A DNA stretch of 64,000 nt from Kineobactrum sediminis (GTDB taxonomy: Bacteria > Pseudomonadota > Gammaproteobacteria > Pseudomonadales > Halieaceae): assembly GCF_002868715.1 (NCBI RefSeq), contig NZ_PKLZ01000003.1, positions 248,001 through 312,000 on the forward strand, in the 5' to 3' direction. Shown here piece after piece: positions 8,479-16,561 of this stretch; the first letter of the stretch is position 1; each line of letters opens with the position of its first letter. The notes under the pieces were generated by a model that ran no database searches, was not told the origin of the DNA, and saw nothing but the letters and a program-made list of their open reading frames with translations. The position numbers and the translations under genes were made by a program.

Positions 8479-9666
8479 CTAACGGCCGCACTCGCGCCCG
8501 GCCCTGGCGAAGGCCTCGATCGCGAAATCGACGTCGTCGTCGCTCAGTGCGGCGGACATCTGGGTCCTGATCCTGGCTTTGCCCTTGGGCACCACCGGGA
8601 ATGAGAACGCCACCACATACACACCCTGCGCCAGCATCGCCTCGGCAAAGCGGGCGGCGATTGCGGCATCGTGCAGCATCACCGGCACAATCGGGTGTTC
8701 CCCCGGTAGCAGTTCAAAGCCCGATGCCTCCAGGCCTGCCCGGAAACGTGCGGTATTGTGGGCAAGTCGGGTGCGCAGCTCTGGCGCCGACGTCACCAGC
8801 TCCACCGCCTTGATCGCTCCCGCCACCACCGGAGGCGCCACGGTATTGGAAAACAGGTAGGGCCGCGAGCGCTGGCGCAGCAGGTCGACAACCTCCTGGC
8901 GCGCCGCGGTATAGCCGCCGCTGGCGCCGCCGAGGGCTTTCCCCAACGTGCCGGTGATAATGTCCACCCGGTCCATGCAGCCGCGCAGTTCGTGGGTGCC
9001 GCGCCCGCCTGCACCGAGGAAGCCGGTGGCGTGGCAGTCATCAAAGTGCACCAGGGCCTGGTAGCGCTCGGCGAGGTCGCAGATCTCGTCCAGGCGCGCT
9101 ATGTAGCCGTCCATGGAGAATACCCCGTCAGTGGTGATCAGCTTGAAGCGCGCGCCGGCAGCGTCGGCCGCCTTGAGCTGCACCTCCAGGTCCGCCATGT
9201 CGTTGTTGTTGTAGCGAAAGCGCTTGGCCTTGCTCAGCCTGATGCCGTCGATAATGCTGGCGTGATTGAGCGCATCGGAAATGACCGCGTCCTGTTCCCC
9301 GAGCAGGGTTTCAAAGAGGCCGCCGTTGGCGTCGAAGCAGGACGGGTAAAGGATGGTATCCTCGGTGCCCAGGAACGCGGACAGGCGCTCCTCGAGCTGC
9401 TTGTGCAAAGTCTGGGTGCCACAGATGAAACGCACCGAGGCCATGCCATAACCGTAGTCCGCGAGGCCTTGTGCGGCGGCGGCATTGACTTCCGGGTGCT
9501 GCGCCAGGCCCAGGTAATTGTTAGCGCAGAGGTTCAGTACTTCGCGCCCCTTAACGCCTACATGGGCGCCCTGGGGCGTGGTGATCAGGCGCTCGTGCTT
9601 GTACAGCCCGGCGCTCCGGATATCGTCCAGTTCCTGGGCCAGGTGTTCCTGAAAACGGTCATACAT
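8479..9666 (-). CDS. kbl: 2-amino-3-ketobutyrate CoA ligase (glycine C-acetyltransferase)
   Basis: A 395-residue PLP-dependent alpha-oxoamine synthase. It cleaves 2-amino-3-ketobutyrate with CoA to glycine and acetyl-CoA, the second step of threonine catabolism. The PLP lysine is K243 in [42 protein letters not shown] and [11 protein letters not shown] are family hallmarks, and the length fits Kbl (398 in E. coli). A GGAGG lies about 7 bases before the ATG. It follows tdh with a 4-base gap, so the two form an operon, probably controlled by the divergent XRE-cupin regulator. Confidence 0.96.
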   Translation of the reverse strand: MYDRFQEHLAQELDDIRSAGLYKHERLITTPQGAHVGVKGREVLNLCANNYLGLAQHPEVNAAAAQGLADYGYGMASVRFICGTQTLHKQLEERLSAFLGTEDTILYPSCFDANGGLFETLLGEQDAVISDALNHASIIDGIRLSKAKRFRYNNNDMADLEVQLKAADAAGARFKLITTDGVFSMDGYIARLDEICDLAERYQALVHFDDCHATGFLGAGGRGTHELRGCMDRVDIITGTLGKALGGASGGYTAARQEVVDLLRQRSRPYLFSNTVAPPVVAGAIKAVELVTSAPELRTRLAHNTARFRAGLEASGFELLPGEHPIVPVMLHDAAIAARFAEAMLAQGVYVVAFSFPVVPKGKARIRTQMSAALSDDDVDFAIEAFARAGRECGR

Positions 9667-9670
9667 GGTC

Positions 9671-10699
9671 TTACTCCTCCCAGTTCAGGACAACTTTGCT
9701 GGCTTCCCCGGCATTCATGACATCAAAGCCCTGCTGGAAGTCCCGGAAATTCATGCGGTGGGTGATCACCGGTGAGATATCCAGCCCGGACTCAATCATC
9801 ACTGACATCTTGTACCAGGTCTCGTACATTTCGCGGCCGTAGATACCCTTCAGGGTCAGCATGTTGAAGATCACGGTGTTCCAGTCGATGGCGGTGTTTT
9901 CGCTGGGAATGCCGAGCATTGCGACCTTGCCGCCGTGGCACATGCTGGCCAGCAGGTCCCGGAAGGCCTGGGGATTACCGGACATTTCCAGGCCCACATC
10001 GAAGCCCTCGTGCATGCCCAGGGACTGCTGCACCTCGGCCAGGGTTTCCCGGGTGACATTAACCGTGCGGGTGGCACCCAGCGTTGCCGCCAGTGCCAGG
10101 CGCTGGTCAATGACATCGGTGATTACCACATGGCGCGCACCGGCGTGCCGGCACACAGCCGCGGCCATGGCACCGATGGGGCCCGCGCCGGTGATTAGCA
10201 CGTCCTCGCCGAGCAGGTCAAATTGCAGGGCGGTATGTACGGCATTGCCGAAAGGGTCGAATAGCGCGGCGACATCAAGGTCTATCCCCGGTGAATGCTC
10301 CCAGACGTTGGACATGGGCAGCGCCACATACTCGGCAAAGGCACCGGACCGGTCTACGCCTATGCCGCTGGTTCTGGCGCAGAGATGGCGGCGCCCCGCC
10401 ATGCAGTTTCGGCAACGGCCGCAGACCACATGGCCTTCGCCGGAGACAATCTGGCCCGGCCGAAAGTCCACCACATTGGCGCCGACGTCGACGATTTCAC
10501 CCACGAACTCGTGGCCCACCACCATGGGTACCGGGATTGTTTTCTGTGCCCAGGCATCCCAATTGTAGATGTGCATGTCGGTGCCGCAGATGGCGGTACG
10601 CAGCACCTTGATCAGGACGTCGTTGATACCGGTTTTGGGCTCGGGTACGTCTTCCAGCCAGAGTCCTTTGCTCGCTTCTTTCTTGACCAGTGCTTTCAT
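9671..10699 (-). CDS. tdh: L-threonine 3-dehydrogenase
   Basis: A 342-residue zinc-dependent medium-chain dehydrogenase that oxidises L-threonine to 2-amino-3-ketobutyrate with NAD+. Likely catalytic zinc ligands C38, H63 and E64 ([12 protein letters not shown]) and the structural-zinc cysteines C93, C96, C99 and C107 ([15 protein letters not shown]) are all present, with the NAD fold at [17 protein letters not shown]. Length matches E. coli Tdh (341). It is the first gene of the tdh-kbl operon; kbl starts 4 bases after its stop. The divergent neighbour is an XRE-cupin regulator. Confidence 0.97.
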   Translation of the reverse strand: MKALVKKEASKGLWLEDVPEPKTGINDVLIKVLRTAICGTDMHIYNWDAWAQKTIPVPMVVGHEFVGEIVDVGANVVDFRPGQIVSGEGHVVCGRCRNCMAGRRHLCARTSGIGVDRSGAFAEYVALPMSNVWEHSPGIDLDVAALFDPFGNAVHTALQFDLLGEDVLITGAGPIGAMAAAVCRHAGARHVVITDVIDQRLALAATLGATRTVNVTRETLAEVQQSLGMHEGFDVGLEMSGNPQAFRDLLASMCHGGKVAMLGIPSENTAIDWNTVIFNMLTLKGIYGREMYETWYKMSVMIESGLDISPVITHRMNFRDFQQGFDVMNAGEASKVVLNWEE

Positions 10700-10773
10700 C
10701 GGAGTCTCACTATTGTGGAAAAGTTCCGGTATGATAGAATCCCTTTATCCCATATACAAGAACTTTATCTACT
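10700..10773. promoter_or_regulatory. Divergent promoter region tdh / XRE-cupin regulator
   Basis: A 74-base gap between divergent starts must hold both promoters. It contains a short palindrome, GGAA-AAG-TTCC, at 10717-10727, and a direct repeat CTTTATC at 10743-10749 and 10763-10769, spaced 20 bases (about two helical turns). Either could be the operator for the XRE-cupin regulator; neither matches a consensus I know. Confidence 0.35.
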
Positions 10774-11361
10774 ATGACGGACGATCCGAGTGCCAGGCCC
10801 GCCCCCGATCCCGCCGGCAGAGTCCTGTCCGAACGGGTTACCGCATTACGCCAGAGTAGCAGTTTCACCCTGGAACAGCTGGCGGCGGCATCCGGGGTCA
10901 GTCGCTCCATGCTGAGCCAGATTGAACGGGGCCAGGCGAACCCGACCCTGGCGGTAACCTTCCGCATTGCCAAAGCCTTTGGTCTTACTATAGGCGAACT
11001 GGTGGATGACCCCGCCGCCAGTGGCCTGATTGAAGTCGTGCGCGGGGATGACCCGACGTCCTTGTTCAGGGCGGACCCTGAGTGCCAGATTCGTACCTTG
11101 TCCCCGTTGCACATGGAAAAAAATGTGGAATTCTACGAGCTGAAAATCCAGCCCGGTGCCAGCCTGGACAGTGCGCCACACTTTAATGGCACCCGGGAGT
11201 TGTTTACGGTGACTGCCGGGCAGGCCGCGATTGTGACCGGAGCCGCCGAATGTACGCTGGCGGCGGGAGACTCCGCGCACTACCGCGCCGATGTCGAGCA
11301 CAGTATTCGCGCTACCGGCGAGGTGGCATTACAGGGCTACCTGGTGGTGACCTATAAATGA
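10774..11361 (+). CDS. XRE family regulator with C-terminal cupin domain
   Basis: A 195-residue regulator with a Cro/C1-type helix-turn-helix at about residues 20-75 (FTLEQLAAASGVSRSMLSQI and ANPTLAVTFRIAKAFGL) and a cupin_2 effector domain at about 110-190 (FYELKIQPGAS, FTVTAGQAAIVTG, AGDSAHYRADVEHS). This architecture is common in regulators of amino-acid and polyamine catabolism. It is divergent from tdh-kbl and lies 54 bases before soxB in the same direction. It may therefore coordinate threonine-to-glycine and sarcosine-to-glycine conversion; that link is inferred from position only. Confidence 0.9.
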   Translation: MTDDPSARPAPDPAGRVLSERVTALRQSSSFTLEQLAAASGVSRSMLSQIERGQANPTLAVTFRIAKAFGLTIGELVDDPAASGLIEVVRGDDPTSLFRADPECQIRTLSPLHMEKNVEFYELKIQPGASLDSAPHFNGTRELFTVTAGQAAIVTGAAECTLAAGDSAHYRADVEHSIRATGEVALQGYLVVTYK

Positions 11362-11415
11362 ATTCAGGCAAAAAGCGCGTAAGATAGGGCGTTCGATCAT
11401 TACCTGGATAGTGCC

Positions 11416-12666
11416 ATGAACCGGTATTCAGCGTTTTCGCTGCTGAAAAACGCCTTCTCGGACCATCGCCACTGGCCACGGGCCTGGCGCAGCCCCGAGC
11501 TCAAGCCCCACTACGATGTGGTGATCATCGGCGGCGGCGGCCACGGCCTGGCCACCGCCTGGTACCTGGCGAAGGAGCACGGCATCAGCAATATCGCGGT
11601 GCTGGAGAAGGGCTGGCTGGGGGGCGGCAACACTGGCCGCAACACCGCGGTCAGCCGTTCCAATTATTTTTACCCGGAGAGTACCCGTTTCTACGAGCAC
11701 TCCCTCAAGCGCTACGAAACCCTGGGTCGCGACCTGAACTTCAACATCATGCTGAGCCAGATTGGCATCATCAACCTGGCCTGCAGCCGCCACGAAATGG
11801 AGATTTTCAGGCGCTGGGCCACGGCCATCCAACTGCAGGGCGTGGATTCCGAAGTGCTCAGCCGCGAACAGATCGCGGAGATGGTACCGTTGTTGAATAT
11901 GAGCGCGGGCGCCCGCTACCCGGTTCACGGTGGCTTCATTCAGCGCCGCGGTGGTATTTCCCGGCACGATGCGGTGGCCTGGGGCTATGCTCGCGCGGCG
12001 GACAGCCTGGGCGTGGATCTCATTCAAAACTGTGAAGTCACCGGCATCGACGTGAATGACGGCCGTATACGCGGCGTGCGGACCAACCGTGGCACCGTTC
12101 GCACGGACAAGGTGGGGATGGCCGTGGCGGGCCACAGCACGGTGGTGGCGGCGATGGCGGGGGTGAAACTGCCCATCGTCAGCCAGACCCTGCAGGCCAT
12201 GGTCAGTGAGCCGGTGAAACCCTGCCTGGACCATGTGGTGATGTCGCCCATGGTGCACTGCTATATTTCCCAGTCGGATCGCGGCGAGATTGTTATTGGC
12301 GGCGGCGCGGATACCCATCCGTCCTACGGACAGCGTGGCAGCCTGCCGGCGACGGAAGCGGTGCTCAACGCGGCGGTTGAACTCTATCCCATGTTGAGCA
12401 GGATGAAGCTGATGCGGCAGTGGGGCGGCATCGTTGATATTGCCCCGGACGCGAGCCCCATTGTGTCAAAAACCCCGGTTAGCGGTTTTTATATCAGCAC
12501 CGGTTGGGGTACGGGGGGTTACAAGGCCATTCCCGCGGGCGGTGAAACCTTCGCCCACACCATTGCCCACGACGCGCCGCACCCGCTGGTGGAGCCCTTT
12601 TCCCTGGATCGTTTCGCCCGTGGCCGCCTGATTGACGAGGGTGCGGCAGCGGGCGTGGCCCACTGA
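11416..12666 (+). CDS. soxB: Sarcosine oxidase subunit beta
   Basis: A 416-residue flavoprotein subunit of heterotetrameric sarcosine oxidase, which demethylates sarcosine to glycine. It has a dinucleotide-binding motif near residue 36 (VVIIGGGGHGLATAWYLA), the GGNTGRNTAVSRSNYFYPES stretch, and the GGISRHDAVAWGY segment near residue 183, in the region that carries the covalent-FMN histidine in this family. The C-terminal GWGTGGYKAIPAGGETFAH is typical of SoxB. It is followed after 12 bases by soxD and then soxA in the canonical soxBDA order. Confidence 0.96.
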   Translation: MNRYSAFSLLKNAFSDHRHWPRAWRSPELKPHYDVVIIGGGGHGLATAWYLAKEHGISNIAVLEKGWLGGGNTGRNTAVSRSNYFYPESTRFYEHSLKRYETLGRDLNFNIMLSQIGIINLACSRHEMEIFRRWATAIQLQGVDSEVLSREQIAEMVPLLNMSAGARYPVHGGFIQRRGGISRHDAVAWGYARAADSLGVDLIQNCEVTGIDVNDGRIRGVRTNRGTVRTDKVGMAVAGHSTVVAAMAGVKLPIVSQTLQAMVSEPVKPCLDHVVMSPMVHCYISQSDRGEIVIGGGADTHPSYGQRGSLPATEAVLNAAVELYPMLSRMKLMRQWGGIVDIAPDASPIVSKTPVSGFYISTGWGTGGYKAIPAGGETFAHTIAHDAPHPLVEPFSLDRFARGRLIDEGAAAGVAH

Positions 12667-12678
12667 GGTGGAATTGAC

Positions 12679-12975
12679 ATGATGCGCATCGAATGCCCCT
12701 GGTGTGGCAGCCGTACCGAAGACGAATTCACCTGTGGGGGCCAGTCCCATATTGCCCGGCCGGATCCCGCCCGGGCAAGCGATGGCGAGTGGGCGGCGTA
12801 CCTGTACCAGCGCGACAATCCGAAGGGGCTGCACTACGAGCGCTGGCACCACGGTTTCGGTTGTGGGCAGTGGTTCAATGTCGCCCGGCATACCGTGAGC
12901 CACGCTATTCTCGCGGTATACACAATGAGCGAGCCGAAGCCGGAATTGCCTGATGTGCCTGGAGATAAGGCATGA
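12679..12975 (+). CDS. soxD: Sarcosine oxidase subunit delta
   Basis: A 98-residue zinc-binding subunit of sarcosine oxidase. IECPWCGSRTEDEFTCGG provides the N-terminal zinc-ribbon-like cysteines and HHGFGCGQWFNVARHTVSH is the conserved C-terminal stretch of SoxD. Two adjacent in-frame ATGs (12679, 12682) are possible starts, after a GAGGTGGA ribosome site. Its stop overlaps the ATG of soxA (ATGA), which indicates translational coupling within the sox operon. Confidence 0.95.
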   Translation: MMRIECPWCGSRTEDEFTCGGQSHIARPDPARASDGEWAAYLYQRDNPKGLHYERWHHGFGCGQWFNVARHTVSHAILAVYTMSEPKPELPDVPGDKA

Positions 12976-15900
12976 AGCCGGGACAGCAGCGCCTGCCGCA
13001 TACCCAGGTGGACACCCGGGAGCGCCTGGCCTTTCAGTTTGATGGCAAGACCTGCCACGGCTACCACGGCGATACCCTTGCCTCGGCCCTGCTGGCCAAC
13101 GGGGTAACCATCATCGGGCGCAGCTTCAAGTTGCACCGTCCCCGGGGCGTCTTTGCCGCCGGCAAGGAAGAGACCGGTGCCCTGGTGCAGCTGGAAGAGG
13201 GCGCATTTACCGAGCCCAACGTGCGGGCGACCCTGGTGCCGCTGTACCAGGGGTTGAATGCCCGGGGCCAGAACGCCTGGCCCTCGGTTCGGTTCGACAT
13301 TTATGCAGTGCTGGGACTGTTCAAGAAAGTGTTGCCGGCATCGTTTTATTACAAGACCTTCATGTGGCCGAACTGGCAGATGTGGGAACCTCTGGTGCGG
13401 CGGGTGGCTGGCCTGGGCAGCGCCCCTTCGGCGCCGGACCCGGATACCTACCTGCAACAGACTGTGCATGCGGAGGTGGTTGTGGTCGGTGGCGGCCGTT
13501 CGGGTTTGCAGGCGGCGCTCGCAGCGGCGGCTGATCCGGACTGCCGGGTGCTGCTACTCGATGAACAGGAGGTGCCGGGAGGCGCCCTGCTGGCGAGCCC
13601 GGAACCGGCGGAGCGCACCTGGCTGACAAGGACCCTGGCACAGATTGCGCGATACCCGAACATTACCCTGATGCCCCGCACTACCGCCAATGGTTATCAC
13701 GACCACAACATGCTGACGGCACTGCAGCGCGTGACCAGCCACCTGGGTCCACAGGCAGGTTCCTCACAGCCCCGGGAGGTCTTCTGGCGCATTGTGGCCG
13801 GGCGCGTTGTGCTGGCCACCGGCGCCCTGGAGCGGCCACTTGTGTTTCCCCACAATGACCGCCCCGGTATCATGCTGGCCGGTGCGGTGCGCGAATATAC
13901 CCACCGCTATGGCCTGGTCCTGGGCGAACGCATGGTATTTTTCACCAATAACGATTCAGCCTGGCACGGGGCGCTGGAGATGGCAGCCTGCGGCGTGCCG
14001 GTCGCGGCGGTGGTGGATATCCGCCGCGAAGTGGCGCCCGCGCTGTTGCAGCGCGCAGCGGAGGCGGGTATTCGCTGCCTGGCGGGATACACCGTGGTGC
14101 ATACCCGCGGCCGTCGTGGCATGCGCCAGGTGCTGGTGCAACAGCTGTCCGCGGACGGGAACGACGTCCAGGGGCCGCGGGAGACCCTGGCCTGTGACCT
14201 ACTGGCCATGTCCGGGGGCTGGACGCCGACGGTTCACCTGTTCTCCCAGTCGGGGGGCAAGCTGGATTGGCGCGAGTCCGACAGCTGTTTTGTGCCTGGC
14301 GACCCGGCACAGGCGGTGACAGTGGTCGGTCGCGCCAACGGCGACTTCAGCCAGCCCCTGAATACCAGGGCCCAGTGGCTCACACCGGGACTGTCTCCCG
14401 AGTACCAGTGGGTGGATTTCCAGTACGACGTTACCGCATCGGATATCCAGCTGGCAGCCCGGGAAAACTATGTCTCGGTGGAGCACGTCAAGCGCTACAC
14501 CACCAACGGCATGTCCATCGACCAGGGCAAGACCAGTAACGTTAACGGCCTCGGTATCCTGGCGCAGGCGACGCAGCGCAGCATTCCCGAGGTGGGCACC
14601 ACCCGCTTCCGGCCGCCGTATCATCCCACCACCCTCGGTGCCTATGCCGGTGTTGAACTGGGTGCCCTTTACAAGCCGTTCCAGCAGCTGCCGGCCCATG
14701 CCTGCCATGTGGCACTGGGCGCACACCTTGCCGACATGGGTGGCTGGCAGCGGCCCGAGTATTATCCGCGCGCCGCAGAATGTGAAGCAGACACGATTGC
14801 CCGCGAAGTGCGTGGGGTGCGCGAGGCTGTGGGATTACTCGATTACTCGCCCCTGGGCAAGCTGGAAGTGCGCGGCCCGGATGCCCGCGAATTCCTCAAC
14901 CGCCTGTACATCAACAACATCATCACCCTCAGGGTGGGCGCCGCGCGCTACGGGCTGATGCTGAACGAGAAAGGTATTGTGGTGGACGATGGCGTGGTGG
15001 TGTGCCTGGCGGAGGATCACTTCCTCCTGCACACCACCAGTGGTGGCGCCAGTGTGGTGCACGCGACACTGGAGGAATGGCTGCAGTGTGAGTGGATGGC
15101 ACTGCGGGTGCTGGTAACCAACGTCACTACCCAGTGGGCAACCCTGATGCTGAGTGGCCCCCATGCGCGCGCCGTGCTGGGGCAGCTGCCGGGGGATATC
15201 GACCTTAGTCGCGAGGCCTTTGCACACATGCAGTTCCGCGCAGGCACCCTGTGCGGAGTGCCGGCGCGTATCCTGCGCGCCAGTTTTACCGGCGAACTGT
15301 CCTTCGAGCTCAGCGTGCCCGCGGGTTATGGGCGATCCCTGTGGGAGGCATTGATGACGGCGGGCGCATCGTTCGGTATCACCCCTTTCGGTATCGAGTC
15401 GCTGATGGTGCTGCGTACCGAAAAGGGCTATCTGCATGTGGGCTCGGATACGGACGGCAACACCATGCCCCAGGACCTGGGCTGGGCCGGCGCGATGGCG
15501 AAAAAGACCGGGGATTTTATCGGCCGTCGCTCGCTGGCGCTGGATGTGGGGCTGGATCCGGACCGGCTGCAGTTCACGGGTATTGAATTGCTCGACACCA
15601 CTCTCGATACCACTCTCGATACCACTCTCGACACGACGGCAACCATTGTCAACGGAGCCCATGTCCTGGCCGAAGACGGCAGGGGTTCAGCGGGCTATGT
15701 CACCTCCGCGTGTTTCAGCCCGACCCTGGGCCGCACCGTGGCGCTGGGGATTGTGGCCGCGGCGCAGAGGCGGCAGGGCGAGACCGTAGCGGTGTACTAC
15801 GAAGGCAAGGCCCAGCCGGCGCGGCTGGTGGCGCCCTGTTCATATGACCCGGGTGGAGAGCGCCTGCAGTTGGCGCCCGAGGTATCCGGGTTGGCGCCCG

Positions 15901-16475
15901 TCGCGCTGCCGCCAGGAAACCTGGCCGCGCAACTGCCGATGGCGACCATTCCGGGCGTTGACAAGGTTGGGTTCCGGTTAAGCGAATATACGGAGTGTGA
16001 CTTGATCCGTCTGCAGGTATTCCATCGCGACCCTGAACAGGTCCCCGCCCTGGTTGCCGCACTGGGTATGGAGCTGCCCGGCCCGGGCGAGGTGCACTGG
16101 CGGGGTGATCAACGCTGGCTATGGTCCGCTCCCGGGGAATGGATGCTGACGGTACCCACCGGCTTGGGCAAGTCGATGTTGTACGCCCTGCGCGAGGCGA
16201 CGGCTGAACTCTGCACTGTTGCGACCCTGATAACCGATGGCCGGGTGATATTGGCCCTGGAGGGCGCCCGGGTACGGGATATACTCGCCCGCGGCACGAC
16301 AGTTGATCTGCATCCACAGCAGTTTTGCCCCGGCAGTTGCACAGTCACCCGGTTTGCGGGTATACCGGTGATGCTGTTCAAGCCGACCGAAGCGGATGAT
16401 TTCCTGCTCTTTGCCTGCCGTTCGCTGGCGATTTACCTGGGTGAATGGTTTCAGGCCGCGAGCCGCGATTGCTGA
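12972..16475 (+). CDS. soxA: Sarcosine oxidase alpha subunit fused to gamma subunit (SoxA-SoxG)
   Basis: At 1167 residues it is about 170-200 longer than ordinary SoxA. Residues 1-100 form the Fer2-like N-terminus (GDTLASALLANGV, GRSFKLHRPRGVFAAG). The FAD/NAD-binding domain starts near 170 (VVVVGGGRSGLQAALAAA). A GcvT-like tetrahydrofolate domain spans about 600-955 (GLLDYSPLGKLEVRGPDA, GYLHVGSDTDGN). Residues about 990-1167 resemble the separate gamma subunit SoxG (RLQVFHRDPEQVPALV, LALEGARVRDILARGTTVDL, YLGEWF). No separate soxG follows, so alpha and gamma appear fused. Four 12-base repeats at 15591-15638 encode LDTT x4 in the GcvT part. ATG overlaps the soxD stop, with GGAG upstream. The enzyme passes the methyl group of sarcosine to folate or releases formaldehyde. 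Confidence 0.93.
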   Translation: MKPGQQRLPHTQVDTRERLAFQFDGKTCHGYHGDTLASALLANGVTIIGRSFKLHRPRGVFAAGKEETGALVQLEEGAFTEPNVRATLVPLYQGLNARGQNAWPSVRFDIYAVLGLFKKVLPASFYYKTFMWPNWQMWEPLVRRVAGLGSAPSAPDPDTYLQQTVHAEVVVVGGGRSGLQAALAAAADPDCRVLLLDEQEVPGGALLASPEPAERTWLTRTLAQIARYPNITLMPRTTANGYHDHNMLTALQRVTSHLGPQAGSSQPREVFWRIVAGRVVLATGALERPLVFPHNDRPGIMLAGAVREYTHRYGLVLGERMVFFTNNDSAWHGALEMAACGVPVAAVVDIRREVAPALLQRAAEAGIRCLAGYTVVHTRGRRGMRQVLVQQLSADGNDVQGPRETLACDLLAMSGGWTPTVHLFSQSGGKLDWRESDSCFVPGDPAQAVTVVGRANGDFSQPLNTRAQWLTPGLSPEYQWVDFQYDVTASDIQLAARENYVSVEHVKRYTTNGMSIDQGKTSNVNGLGILAQATQRSIPEVGTTRFRPPYHPTTLGAYAGVELGALYKPFQQLPAHACHVALGAHLADMGGWQRPEYYPRAAECEADTIAREVRGVREAVGLLDYSPLGKLEVRGPDAREFLNRLYINNIITLRVGAARYGLMLNEKGIVVDDGVVVCLAEDHFLLHTTSGGASVVHATLEEWLQCEWMALRVLVTNVTTQWATLMLSGPHARAVLGQLPGDIDLSREAFAHMQFRAGTLCGVPARILRASFTGELSFELSVPAGYGRSLWEALMTAGASFGITPFGIESLMVLRTEKGYLHVGSDTDGNTMPQDLGWAGAMAKKTGDFIGRRSLALDVGLDPDRLQFTGIELLDTTLDTTLDTTLDTTATIVNGAHVLAEDGRGSAGYVTSACFSPTLGRTVALGIVAAAQRRQGETVAVYYEGKAQPARLVAPCSYDPGGERLQLAPEVSGLAPVALPPGNLAAQLPMATIPGVDKVGFRLSEYTECDLIRLQVFHRDPEQVPALVAALGMELPGPGEVHWRGDQRWLWSAPGEWMLTVPTGLGKSMLYALREATAELCTVATLITDGRVILALEGARVRDILARGTTVDLHPQQFCPGSCTVTRFAGIPVMLFKPTEADDFLLFACRSLAIYLGEWFQAASRDC
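15591..15638 (+). repeat. Four 12-bp tandem repeats inside soxA
   Basis: Units are CTCGACACCACT, CTCGATACCACT, CTCGATACCACT and CTCGACACGACG, encoding LDTT four times (about residues 874-889) within the folate-binding domain. The unit length is a multiple of three, so copy-number change would lengthen a surface loop without breaking the frame. Near-identity of the units suggests recent slippage or duplication. Confidence 0.9.
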
Positions 16476-16539
16476 TCCGGTGTCGAGGCGTTCGCGCGAC
16501 TGGCCGGGCCCTGCAAAAAAACTCCATGTGGTATTTGAA

Positions 16540-16561
16540 CTGTCGGCACCCCGGCAGTTTT
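16540..16561 (+). terminator. Rho-independent terminator after the sox operon
   Basis: CTGTCGG-CACC-CCGGCAG (16540-16557) forms a 7-bp stem with one G-T pair and a 4-base loop, followed by TTTT (16558-16561). It lies 65 bases after the soxA stop and touches the 3' end of the convergent E2 gene, so it most likely ends plus-strand sox transcription. The T-run is short. Confidence 0.6.

Noticed and set aside
8758-9720. A 320-codon open frame on the plus strand opposite kbl, and similar long frames opposite the BCKDH genes (17939-18928, 19228-20205).
   Set aside because: These mirror well-recognised genes on the other strand, show no family features, and are expected by chance in GC-rich DNA.
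15591-15638. Direct repeats resembling a tiny CRISPR array.
   Set aside because: Units are 12 bases with no spacers and lie inside a coding frame; a tandem coding repeat.
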